This document shows positions 6,716 through 13,582 of a stretch of DNA of 19,828 bases, piece after piece. The notes below the pieces were generated by a model. The model was given only the letters and a program-made list of their open reading frames with translations. It searched no databases and was not told where the DNA came from. The translations under genes and the position numbers were made by a program. The stretch is from positions 1 through 19,828 of the forward strand of contig JBFMAV010000077.1 of the NCBI GenBank assembly GCA_040755535.1. Direction: 5' to 3'. This stretch comes from Aquabacter sp040755535 (GTDB taxonomy: Bacteria > Pseudomonadota > Alphaproteobacteria > Rhizobiales > Xanthobacteraceae). Each line of letters begins with the position of its first letter. Position 1 is the stretch's first letter.

Positions 6716-7828
6716 ATGTCGTTCAACACCTTTGGGCATATGTTCCGCGTGACCACGTTCGGCGAGAGCCATGGCCCCGCCATCGGCTGCGTCGTGGACG
6801 GTTGCCCGCCCGGCCTGCGCTTCACCCTCGAAGACATCCAGGCGGCGCTCGACCGCCGCCGTCCCGGCCAGTCGCGCTTCACCACCCAGCGCCGCGAGCC
6901 CGACGAGGTGCGCATCCTCTCCGGCACGCTGCCGGATCCCGAGGGCGGCCTCGTCACCACCGGAACGCCGGTTGCGATGCTGATCGAGAATGTGGACCAG
7001 CGGTCCAAGGATTATGCCGATATTGCCGGCAGCTACCGCCCCGGACACGCGGACTATACCTATGATGCCAAATACGGAATCCGCGACCATCGCGGCGGCG
7101 GCCGCTCCTCCGCGCGCGAGACCGCGACGCGGGTGGCGGCGGGCGCGCTGGCGGCAAAAGTTCTTCCGGGCGTGACCGTGCGCGGCGCGCTGGTGCAGAT
7201 CGGCGAAATCGCCATCGACCGCGCGCGCTGGGATTGGACCGAGGTGGCCAACAATCCCTTCTTCTGCCCCGACCCGCAGACGGTTCCCGCCTGGACCGAG
7301 TATCTCGATGGCATCCGCAAGTCCGGCTCGTCCGTGGGCGCGGTGGTGGAAGTGGTGGCCGAGGGCGTGCCGCCGGGCCTCGGCGCGCCCCTTTATGCCA
7401 AGCTCGACGCGGACATCGCGGCGGCGCTCATGGGCATCAATGCGGTGAAGGGCGTGGAGATCGGCGAAGGCTTCAATGCCGCGCGCCTCACCGGCGAACA
7501 GAATGCCGACGAGATGCGGCGCGGCAATGAGGGTCGCCCGGTCTTCCTGTCCAACCATGCGGGCGGCGTGCTGGGCGGCATTTCCACCGGCGCGCCCATC
7601 GTCGCGCGGTTCGCGGTGAAACCCACTTCCTCCATCCTCACGCCGCGCCAGACCGTGGACAAGTTCGGCGAGGAGGGCGAGATCTTCACCAAGGGTCGGC
7701 ACGACCCCTGCGTCGGCATTCGCGCCGTGCCGGTGGGCGAAGCCATGCTGTGGTGCGTGCTGGCGGACCATCTTCTGCGCCATCGCGGACAGGTGGGCGA
7801 GACACCGCCCTGGCCCGCAAGCCGCTAA
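6716..7828 (+). CDS. aroC: Chorismate synthase
   Basis: A 370-aa cytosolic FMN-dependent enzyme that converts 5-enolpyruvylshikimate-3-phosphate to chorismate, the last shared step to aromatic amino acids, folate and quinones. All three family signatures are present: GESHGPAIGCVVDGCPPG (residues 16-33), RSSARETATRVAAGA (from about 130) and RHDPCVGIRAVPVGEAM (from about 328). The length is normal. The ATG at 6716 is chosen over the upstream ATG at 6689 because GAAGAAGG lies just before it and the protein then begins MSFNTFGHMFRVTTFGE as is usual. ribB follows 67 bp downstream but seems to have its own promoter and operators. Confidence 0.97.
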   Translation: MSFNTFGHMFRVTTFGESHGPAIGCVVDGCPPGLRFTLEDIQAALDRRRPGQSRFTTQRREPDEVRILSGTLPDPEGGLVTTGTPVAMLIENVDQRSKDYADIAGSYRPGHADYTYDAKYGIRDHRGGGRSSARETATRVAAGALAAKVLPGVTVRGALVQIGEIAIDRARWDWTEVANNPFFCPDPQTVPAWTEYLDGIRKSGSSVGAVVEVVAEGVPPGLGAPLYAKLDADIAAALMGINAVKGVEIGEGFNAARLTGEQNADEMRRGNEGRPVFLSNHAGGVLGGISTGAPIVARFAVKPTSSILTPRQTVDKFGEEGEIFTKGRHDPCVGIRAVPVGEAMLWCVLADHLLRHRGQVGETPPWPASR

Positions 7829-7890
7829 TTTCAGTATCACTGAAAAATTATCGCCATTCAGTGTGGCTGAAAGCGCGGCCGTGCTATAGA
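7829..7890 (+). promoter_or_regulatory. Tandem palindromic operators and promoter of ribB
   Basis: Two 15-bp palindromes of form TTCAG-N5-CTGAA lie at 7830-7844 (extended to the perfect TTTCAGT-ATC-ACTGAAA, 7829-7845) and 7857-7871, with starts 27 bp apart. A -10-like TATAGA follows at 7885-7890, so the second palindrome overlaps the expected -35 region and occupancy should block RNA polymerase. The expected transcription start falls within 1-2 nt of the ribB ATG (7896), and no Shine-Dalgarno is visible, suggesting a leaderless mRNA. The obvious candidate binder is the HTH domain at the N-terminus of the ribB product (inference). Confidence 0.65.
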
Positions 7891-7895
7891 GCCTC

Positions 7896-9206
7896 ATGAA
7901 ACTTTCGGAGTGGCTCCAGAACACCGGAACGACGCGCAGCGCCTTCGCGCGGCAGGTGGGCCTGTCCCCCGCCAGCGTGACCGCGCTGTGCAACGATGCG
8001 CGGGCCTGGGTTTCGCGGGAGACCGCGGAGCGCATCGCCCTCGCCACCGGACAGGCGGTCACCCCCAACGATCTCCTGGGCCTTGCTCCGCCCCATATTC
8101 GAGGTGTTCCCGTGTCCGACAGCGCCCAATCCCGCGTCCAGCTCGCCATCGAAGCCATTGCGCGCGGGGAAATGGTGGTCGTCACCGACGACGACGACCG
8201 TGAGAATGAAGGCGACCTGATCCTCGCCGCCTCCCTCGCGACCCCCGACAAGATGGCGTTCGTGATCCGCCACACCTCGGGCATCGTCTGCACCCCCCTG
8301 CCCGCCTCGGAAGCCAAGCGCCTGCGCCTGGAGCCCATGGTGGCGAACAATGACGCGCCCATGGGCACGGCCTTCACCGTCTCGGTGGACGTGCGTCACG
8401 GCACCACCACGGGCATTTCGGCGGAAGAGCGCACCAATACGGTGCGCGCGCTGGCGAACCCCAACATGGGCGCCGCCGACTTCGTGCGCCCCGGCCACGT
8501 CTTTCCGCTCATCGCCAAGGAAGGGGGCGTGCTGATCCGCTCCGGCCATACGGAAGCGGCCGTGGACCTCTGCCGCCTCGCCGGCCTCCCGCCCATCGGG
8601 GTGATCGCGGAACTGGTGAATGACGACGGCACCGTCCAGCGCGGGCCGCAGGTGACCGCCTTTGCGGACGCGCACAAGCTGCACCGCATCTCGGTGGCCG
8701 ATCTCATCTCCTACCGTCAGGCCCGCGAAAAGCTGGTCACCCGTTCCGCCGAATTCCCGGTGCCCACCACCATCGGCGAGATGAAGGGCTATTCCTTCAT
8801 GACCCCCTTCGAGAGCGTGAACCATCTCGCGGTGGTCCATGGACGGATCGGGGACGGCGAGAATGTGCTGGTGCGCCTGCACCGCGCGGACCCCATCGCG
8901 GATGCTTTCGGCGGGGCCAAGAGCGTTCAGAAGGCGCTTGCGCGCATTCACGAGGAAGGACGCGGCGTGCTGGTCTATCTGCGCGACGGCACGGCGGGCG
9001 TGCCCGCCACCGCCATGGGCCAGTCGGAGAAGAGCGCCAGCGAGGTCGAGCGCGACCGGCACTGGCGCGAAGTGGGGCTCGGCGCGCAGATCCTGCGCGA
9101 TCTCGGCGTGGTCTCCATCCGCCTGCTCGCCTCCAAGGCGCGTACCTATGTGGGCCTCGGCGGTTTCGGCATCGAGATCCTGGAGACCGAGACGCTGGAG
9201 TCCTGA
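7896..9206 (+). CDS. ribB: HTH domain fused to 3,4-dihydroxy-2-butanone 4-phosphate synthase, with degenerate RibA-like C-terminus
   Basis: A 436-aa protein. Residues 1-65 form a Cro/YdaS-like helix-turn-helix (RSAFARQVGLSPASVTALCND, then ATGQAVTPNDLL). Residues about 76-285 are DHBP synthase, which makes the four-carbon riboflavin precursor from ribulose 5-phosphate, with DDDDRENEGDLI, TTGISAEERT and RPGHVFPLIAKEGGVLIRSGHTEA-type motifs (metal and catalytic sites intact). The rest resembles GTP cyclohydrolase II, but the zinc-binding cysteines are absent and RQEGRGIGL is replaced, so RibA activity is not expected. Two starts are plausible: ATG 7896 (apparently leaderless) gives the fusion, and GTG 8112, with GAGGTG 5 nt before it, gives a 364-aa enzyme beginning (M)SDSAQSR like ordinary RibB. 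The upstream palindromes suggest autoregulation. No FMN riboswitch is visible upstream. Confidence 0.92.
   Translation: MKLSEWLQNTGTTRSAFARQVGLSPASVTALCNDARAWVSRETAERIALATGQAVTPNDLLGLAPPHIRGVPVSDSAQSRVQLAIEAIARGEMVVVTDDDDRENEGDLILAASLATPDKMAFVIRHTSGIVCTPLPASEAKRLRLEPMVANNDAPMGTAFTVSVDVRHGTTTGISAEERTNTVRALANPNMGAADFVRPGHVFPLIAKEGGVLIRSGHTEAAVDLCRLAGLPPIGVIAELVNDDGTVQRGPQVTAFADAHKLHRISVADLISYRQAREKLVTRSAEFPVPTTIGEMKGYSFMTPFESVNHLAVVHGRIGDGENVLVRLHRADPIADAFGGAKSVQKALARIHEEGRGVLVYLRDGTAGVPATAMGQSEKSASEVERDRHWREVGLGAQILRDLGVVSIRLLASKARTYVGLGGFGIEILETETLES
8101..8114 (+). promoter_or_regulatory. Internal ribosome binding site and GTG start in ribB
   Basis: GAGGTG (8101-8106) is followed after 5 nt by an in-frame GTG (8112-8114) exactly at the junction between the HTH domain and the DHBP synthase domain. 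Either this is the only true start, making the HTH a separate reading, or the gene yields two forms. Confidence 0.5.
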
Positions 9207-9256
9207 CCACCCCAAAGGCGGCTCAGCACTTTCGCTCCTTGCGGAACGGTGGCAGC

Positions 9257-9273
9257 ATGATGTGACGCATCAT
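9257..9273. promoter_or_regulatory. Palindrome upstream of the DUF1194 gene
   Basis: ATGATG-TGACG-CATCAT is a perfect 6-bp inverted repeat with a 5-bp spacer, about 28 bp before the start codon in the 95-bp gap after ribB. It could be an operator or a small leader hairpin. No clear promoter boxes accompany it. Confidence 0.3.
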
Positions 9274-9301
9274 CCCTGCGGGCGTTCCCTTGGAGGACCC
9301 C

Positions 9302-10216
9302 ATGGCTTGGCGGTGGCACGGCGTCGCGCTTCTGTTCGCACCCCTCCTGCTTCTGGGCTTGGCCGCCTGGAGCCCCGCCCGCGCGGCGCCCCGCGCGGCC
9401 GACAATATGGTGGATGTGCACCTCGTCCTCGCCGTGGACATCTCCTATTCCATGGACCCGGAGGAGCAGGCGCTCCAGCGCGAGGGCTATGCGGCCGCCC
9501 TCGTCTCTCCCGAATTCCTCAACGCCCTGAAGCTCGGCCCCAATGGGCGGATCGCCGTGACCTATGTGGAATGGGCCGGGGAATCCGAGCAGCGCGTGAT
9601 CATTCCCTGGACCCTGGTGGACGGCGCTCCGGCCGCGCAGGCGCTCTCCGCGCGCATTCTCGCGGTGCCGCTGCGCCGGGCCTATCGCACCTCGATCTCA
9701 GGCGCGCTGCGCTTTTCCATGGCCCAGTTCAAGGAGAGCGGCTTTCGCGCGCTGCGCAACGTCATCGATGTTTCCGGCGATGGCGTGAACAACCAGGGAC
9801 CGGCAGTGACGCAGATGCGCGACGAGGTGGTGAAGGCGGGCATCACCATCAACGGCCTTCCCTTGGTGCTGAAGCGCAGCACCAATGCCGCCATGGATGT
9901 GCCGGACCTCGACATTTATTACGAGGATTGCGTCATCGGCGGCCCCGGGGCCTTCGCCATCCCGGTGCGCGCCATGGACGAGTTCGCCCGCGCCATCAAG
10001 ACCAAGCTGGTGCTGGAAGTGGCGGGGGTGGTGCCCAAGCCCGCGCCGCGCATCGTCCCGGCGGCCAGTCCCGCCCGCATCTCCTGCCTGATCGGCGAGC
10101 GCATGTGGCAGGAGCATTGGAACAACGGAGTGCCGGCGCCGGCGGGCGCCCGCCGGCTCCGGTGTTTTGCAGATCAGGCCTTCTGCAACTGGGCCAGCAG
10201 GTCCAGATGCTCGTGA
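9302..10216 (+). CDS. DUF1194 family secreted VWA-like protein
   Basis: A 304-aa exported protein of the DUF1194 family, which has a von Willebrand factor A-like fold. The signal peptide spans about residues 1-28 (MAWRWHG, hydrophobic core, ARA). A MIDAS-type metal motif D-I-S-Y-S is at residues 46-50, and VIDVSGDG (about 154-161) matches the second conserved strand. Function is unknown; such domains usually mediate protein binding through a divalent metal. The ATG at 9302 is chosen because GGAGGA (9292-9297) precedes it; an in-frame TTG lies 12 nt upstream. The last ~20 residues (after about HWNN) look unlike a folded domain end. They run through a terminator-like hairpin and overlap the 3' end of the convergent DUF4142 gene by 43 bp, so the true stop may have been lost or moved. 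Confidence 0.82.
   Translation: MAWRWHGVALLFAPLLLLGLAAWSPARAAPRAADNMVDVHLVLAVDISYSMDPEEQALQREGYAAALVSPEFLNALKLGPNGRIAVTYVEWAGESEQRVIIPWTLVDGAPAAQALSARILAVPLRRAYRTSISGALRFSMAQFKESGFRALRNVIDVSGDGVNNQGPAVTQMRDEVVKAGITINGLPLVLKRSTNAAMDVPDLDIYYEDCVIGGPGAFAIPVRAMDEFARAIKTKLVLEVAGVVPKPAPRIVPAASPARISCLIGERMWQEHWNNGVPAPAGARRLRCFADQAFCNWASRSRCS
10133..10168 (+). terminator. GC-rich hairpin with T-run at the DUF1194 3' end
   Basis: A perfect 20-bp palindrome (10138-10157, arms GCCGGCGGGC/GCCCGCCGGC) is extended outward by CCGG/CCGG (10133-10136/10159-10162) across one mismatch, then followed by TGTTTT. It has the orientation of a rightward intrinsic terminator, yet it lies inside the coding frame of the DUF1194 gene, 46 nt before the stop codon. 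Confidence 0.55.
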
Positions 10217-10671
10217 ATGAAGGTCCGCAGGAAATAGGCGATGTGCGACAGGTTGGAGCCGAGCCCCTCCTTCGCGATCAGCGTCTCCTGAATGCCCAGC
10301 AGCTTCTTGTGGCCGCCAATCTCGGCCGCGACATAGGCCTGGTCGAACTGCGGGCCGGACAGGGCCGCGAGCTTGGCCAAAGCGTCGTTGTCCTCCGCCG
10401 ACAGGGTTTTGAGCGGCGGCGCGTCCTTGTTCAGGAGGGTCTGGCCCACCGTCATCTGCTCGGCCAGTTCAAGCTTGGCGAAGGTCTGGATCGCCGGGCT
10501 GCCCTGCTTGATCGCCAGTTCGCTCGCGCGGCGCGAGATGGTCGAGATGGTGAGCGTGCCCTCGCGATAGGCCGCATGGGCCGAGGGCTTGGCGCTCGCC
10601 TGCGTGCTCACCAGAAGCGGCGCGACCGTCCCCACAAGGCCGAGGCCGGCCACCAATTGACGCCTGTCCAT
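10174..10671 (-). CDS. DUF4142 family exported protein
   Basis: A 165-aa protein, predicted all-helical after a signal sequence MDRRQLVAGLGLVGT...ASA (about 27 residues). The RRQLV start resembles a twin-arginine (Tat) signal, though a Sec signal is also possible. The body (about residues 35-160) matches the ferritin-like DUF4142 pattern of paired helices (FAKLELAEQMTVGQTLL, GPQFDQAYVAAEIGGHKKLL), but the usual Asp-His in the second helix is not evident, so metal binding is doubtful. GGGGGA precedes the ATG. The gene converges on the DUF1194 gene with a 43-bp overlap. Function unknown. Confidence 0.72.
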   Translation of the reverse strand: MDRRQLVAGLGLVGTVAPLLVSTQASAKPSAHAAYREGTLTISTISRRASELAIKQGSPAIQTFAKLELAEQMTVGQTLLNKDAPPLKTLSAEDNDALAKLAALSGPQFDQAYVAAEIGGHKKLLGIQETLIAKEGLGSNLSHIAYFLRTFIHEHLDLLAQLQKA

Positions 10672-10789
10672 AAATCATCCCCCGCATATCGAAGCCTGGA
10701 AGACCCGGGCGCCCCTTGATACCACTTCGCCCGGCCAACGCCATGCGCCGGTATCCATTTCCCGCGCGCTGCGGAGGGATCGGGCCGGG

Positions 10790-12025
10790 TCAGCGTTCGA
10801 AATGGCCCACCAGTTCCACATGGGGCGAGAAGCGGAACTGGTCCACGGGCGTCACGCGCAGCAGGCGGTAACCGCCCTCCATCAGCAGGCGGGCATCGCG
10901 CGCGAAGGTCTGCGCGCTGCACGACACATAGGCGATGCGCGGCACGCTGGAGCGCGCCAGTTCCAGGGCCTGCGCCTCCGCGCCCTGGCGGGGCGGGTCG
11001 ATGACCACGGCATCGAAACGCTTCAATTCCTCCGCCATGAGCGGCCGGCGGAACAGGTCGCGCGCCTCTCCTTCAACGCCCTTGAGGCCGGGCGCGGACT
11101 GGGCGCCCTTGAGCAGCGCGGCAACCGCCGGCGCGTTGCTCTCATAGGCCGCGACCCGCGCGCGCTCGGCGAGGCGCAGGGCGAAGGTGCCTACCCCGCA
11201 GAACAGGTCCGCCACGCGCTTGGCCGGGCCCACCACCTCCAAGGCGAGGCGGGCCAGCGTCTCTTCCCCAAGGGCGGTCGCCTGAAGGAAGGCGGCGGGC
11301 GGCAGGCTCACGCGCGCGCGGCCCATCATCACGAACGGCGCTTCGCGCTGGGTCAGAAGCTCGCCGTGCCGGGTGAGGCGGGCGAGCGAAAAGCGGTCGG
11401 CCAGCGCCGCGAGGTCCATGAGCAAGCCAGCGGGCACCGGGCCGGAGCCGCGCACATCCATGTCCATGCCCGCGCCGGTGGCGGTCACATGCAGGTCGAG
11501 CGGCTTGCGCAGCGGCGCGAGGGCTTGGGCCACCGCGCGCGCCGCCGGCAGCGCCTCCCGCAGATCGGAACAGAGAACCGGGCACTGGTCGATCGCCACC
11601 ATGGCGTGGGACTTGCGCTCCGCGAATCCCACTACGGTCCGGCTGCCATATTGGCGCCCATGGAAGATGGCGCGCCGCCGGCCCGCCCCATGGGCGTCCA
11701 CGATCGCGGCGACCTCGGTCTCGACGTCCTCGCGCTCCAGCGCCGCGACCACGAGGGCGCGCTTCCAGGCGAGATAGGCCGGCGCCGCCCAATGCTGGAG
11801 CAGGCACCCCCCGCAGATGCCGAAATGCGGACAATCCGGCGCGACCCGGTCCGCGCTCGCCTCCAGGAGGCGCTCGACCTTGAAACGGTCCTTGTCCACC
11901 TGCCCCGCCACGCGTTCGCCGGGCAGCGTATAGGGCGCGAAGACCGGCGCACCGTCGATGGTCGCGAGGCCGTCGCCCTGCGCGCCGACGCGCGTGATGA
12001 CGCCTTCGATGAGGTCCGCGTTCAT
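10790..12025 (-). CDS. 23S rRNA (uracil-C5)-methyltransferase, RlmD/TrmA family
   Basis: A 411-aa SAM-dependent RNA m5U methyltransferase. An N-terminal TRAM-like region (about 1-55) is followed by an iron-sulfur cysteine set C65-x5-C71-x2-C74 and C148. The SAM-binding loop VADLFCGVGTF lies at 271-281, IDPPRQGA at 342-349, and the catalytic Cys369 in YVSCSAQTFARD. Most likely it modifies 23S rRNA (the RlmD/RumA type, position 1939 in E. coli numbering), but the exact target base cannot be read from sequence. It starts at the ATG at 12025, which overlaps the TGA of tlyA (ATGA), so the two rRNA methyltransferases form a translationally coupled operon. Upstream in-frame codons belong to tlyA and were not used. 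Confidence 0.9.
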   Translation of the reverse strand: MNADLIEGVITRVGAQGDGLATIDGAPVFAPYTLPGERVAGQVDKDRFKVERLLEASADRVAPDCPHFGICGGCLLQHWAAPAYLAWKRALVVAALEREDVETEVAAIVDAHGAGRRRAIFHGRQYGSRTVVGFAERKSHAMVAIDQCPVLCSDLREALPAARAVAQALAPLRKPLDLHVTATGAGMDMDVRGSGPVPAGLLMDLAALADRFSLARLTRHGELLTQREAPFVMMGRARVSLPPAAFLQATALGEETLARLALEVVGPAKRVADLFCGVGTFALRLAERARVAAYESNAPAVAALLKGAQSAPGLKGVEGEARDLFRRPLMAEELKRFDAVVIDPPRQGAEAQALELARSSVPRIAYVSCSAQTFARDARLLMEGGYRLLRVTPVDQFRFSPHVELVGHFER

Positions 12026-12750
12026 GATCGCACCGCGCCCACCAGGAATTCCCGGTTGCCGTCGCCCCCGGCGATGGGCGAGGGAATGAGGCCGACCACT
12101 TGCCATCCGAGCCCGACAATGGCCTGCGAGAGGCGTGCGCAAACTTCGGCGTGAACCGCCTCGTCGCGCACGATGCCCTTCTTGACGCGCGCCGGCCCGG
12201 CCTCGAACTGCGGCTTGATGAGGGCCGCGAGCCGCGCCTGCGGCCTGGCCAGCGCGAGCGCGGCCGGCAGCACCAGGGCGAGGGAGATGAAGCTGACATC
12301 GCACACCACGAGGTCCACCGGCTCGGGAACCTCCACCCGCGACAGGGTCCGCGCGTCAAACCCCTCGAACAGCCGCACCTCGGGCCGCGCGCGCAGGCTG
12401 GCATGGAACTGGTCGCGGCCCACATCCACCGCATAGACCCGCGCCGCGCCACGCCGCAGCAGCACGTCGGTAAATCCCCCCGTGGAGGCGCCCACATCCA
12501 GCGCGACGGCCCCGGAGGGATCAAAATCGAAGGCGTCCAGCGCCGCCGCAAGCTTCAGCCCGCCGCGCGAGACAAAGGGGTGCGTGTCCTGCGCGTCCAG
12601 AACGGCGTCGGGGTCCACCTCGTCCGAAGGCCGCGCCACCGCCGCGCCATCGGCGAAGACCAGCCCGGCCCGCACCGCGGCCTGGGCGCGCGCCCGGCTC
12701 TCGAACAGGCCGCGTGCGACCAGCAACTTGTCGATGCGCTCGCGCGCCAT
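12022..12750 (-). CDS. tlyA: TlyA-family rRNA (cytidine-2'-O)-methyltransferase
   Basis: A 242-aa protein with an N-terminal S4 RNA-binding domain (about residues 3-60, ERIDKLLVARGLFESRARAQ) and an FtsJ-like Rossmann methyltransferase domain. DVGASTGGFTDVLLRRGA forms the SAM loop, with the VCDVSFIS and IKPQFE motifs following. By family, it 2'-O-methylates cytidines in 16S and/or 23S rRNA and influences capreomycin/viomycin susceptibility. The hemolysin name is historical. The ATG at 12750 gives the standard MARERIDKLL start; an upstream in-frame ATG would add an unconserved arginine-rich tail. In many alphaproteobacteria tlyA directly follows dxs; here a pair of small exported genes on the other strand separates them. 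Confidence 0.93.
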   Translation of the reverse strand: MARERIDKLLVARGLFESRARAQAAVRAGLVFADGAAVARPSDEVDPDAVLDAQDTHPFVSRGGLKLAAALDAFDFDPSGAVALDVGASTGGFTDVLLRRGAARVYAVDVGRDQFHASLRARPEVRLFEGFDARTLSRVEVPEPVDLVVCDVSFISLALVLPAALALARPQARLAALIKPQFEAGPARVKKGIVRDEAVHAEVCARLSQAIVGLGWQVVGLIPSPIAGGDGNREFLVGAVRS

Positions 12751-12971
12751 GCTTTTTATCCCGTCGCGGCGCATCCAGAGCGCGCCGCGCCACCTTCTTG
12801 CCAATGTGTCCTTCCTAATGGATGGGCGCCCGCCGTGAAAGGCGGGGCGAGAGGCGTGTCGGCCAGATGCGTCATGGTGGCCACAGACAATCTGGGGCAG
12901 AACCGTTCCGCGCCTGAGCGGTTATGGACAGGTTCACTTTGTCCGCCTCCCGCGAACCAACCGGAGTTCCC

Positions 12972-13508
12972 ATGCGTCGTGTTCCCGCGTTCTGTGCCGC
13001 GCTGCTGATCGCAGGGTGCGCGGGCGCCAGCGCCCTTGCCGCCCCCGTGGCCAAGCCCAAGCCCGGCAAGGCCGCCCCCGATCCCCGCGTCTGGGCGCTT
13101 GCGAAGGGCGAGGACACGTTCGTCCTCAGATACAGCGACCCGCGCGACCCCGACCCGGATTTCGCCGCCACCTGCCAGCCAAGTGCCCGCCTGCTGCAAA
13201 TTGCGGTGGAGGTGGACGGGCGTCCCTTTTCCTCCGGCGAAGGCGTTCCCATGACGCTCACCAGCGGCAAGCGCCGCCTGGAGCTGGCGGCCACCGCCTT
13301 CCAGGGCGGGGGAGACGGCAAGATGGTGGTCGAGGCGGCGGTCGCGCTGGACGCGCGGGTCTTTGACCTGTTCGACGGGGGCGAGACGCTCACCCTCAAG
13401 ATTCCGCCGAGTGTGCCCAAGGGCCACGCCATCACCCTCGCCTATCCGCTGACGGGCGCGCGGGCGCGGCTTGGAGACTTCGAGCGGGCCTGTCTCGCGC
13501 GCCGCTAA
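12972..13508 (+). CDS. Small exported protein or lipoprotein, first of second tandem pair
   Basis: A 178-aa protein of no recognised family. The N-terminus MRRVPAFCAALLIAGC contains a possible lipobox (I-A-G-C16); cleavage by signal peptidase I near ALA23 is the alternative. A proline/lysine-rich linker (about 25-38) leads into a beta-rich domain with C68 and a C-terminal C174, likely disulfide-bonded. The start at 12972 has GGAG (12963-12966) before it; an in-frame ATG at 12924 would put 16 polar residues before the signal and is rejected. The next gene appears to be a divergent paralog: both share a T-S/A-GK segment, a V-V/D-VEA strand, GG-x-T-x-TL and a last Cys in the final residues. It lies divergently from tlyA. 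Confidence 0.78.
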   Translation: MRRVPAFCAALLIAGCAGASALAAPVAKPKPGKAAPDPRVWALAKGEDTFVLRYSDPRDPDPDFAATCQPSARLLQIAVEVDGRPFSSGEGVPMTLTSGKRRLELAATAFQGGGDGKMVVEAAVALDARVFDLFDGGETLTLKIPPSVPKGHAITLAYPLTGARARLGDFERACLARR

Positions 13509-13549
13509 CCAAGACTTGCGGTCGGCCTTTTGATTTTCCGGCGAGGGCT

Positions 13550-13555
13550 TATGAT
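13550..13555 (+). promoter_or_regulatory. Possible -10 box for the second exported paralog
   Basis: TATGAT is a near-perfect -10 hexamer 27 nt before the ATG at 13583, in an AT-richer 74-bp gap. The -35 is unclear: CTTTTG lies 17 bp upstream and TTGATT 14 bp upstream. Confidence 0.35.
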
Positions 13556-13582
13556 CCCTCGCGCTCACATTGGGGTTATTCC

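Noticed and set aside
7829..7895. FMN riboswitch upstream of ribB
   Set aside because: Only 67 bp separate aroC and ribB, with none of the conserved RFN-element core. The palindromes are of protein-operator type.
6656..8377. 573-aa minus-strand open frame across aroC and ribB
   Set aside because: It spans two well-supported genes and their promoter, is compositionally biased and shows no known motif.
8839..10719. 626-aa plus-strand open frame over the ribB, DUF1194 and DUF4142 genes
   Set aside because: A frame shadow of ribB and the DUF1194 gene, and antisense to the DUF4142 gene. Arg/Ala/Gly-rich with no domain.
10802..12154. 450-aa plus-strand open frame antisense to the rlmD-like gene
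   Set aside because: Shadow of a gene with intact catalytic and iron-sulfur motifs on the other strand.
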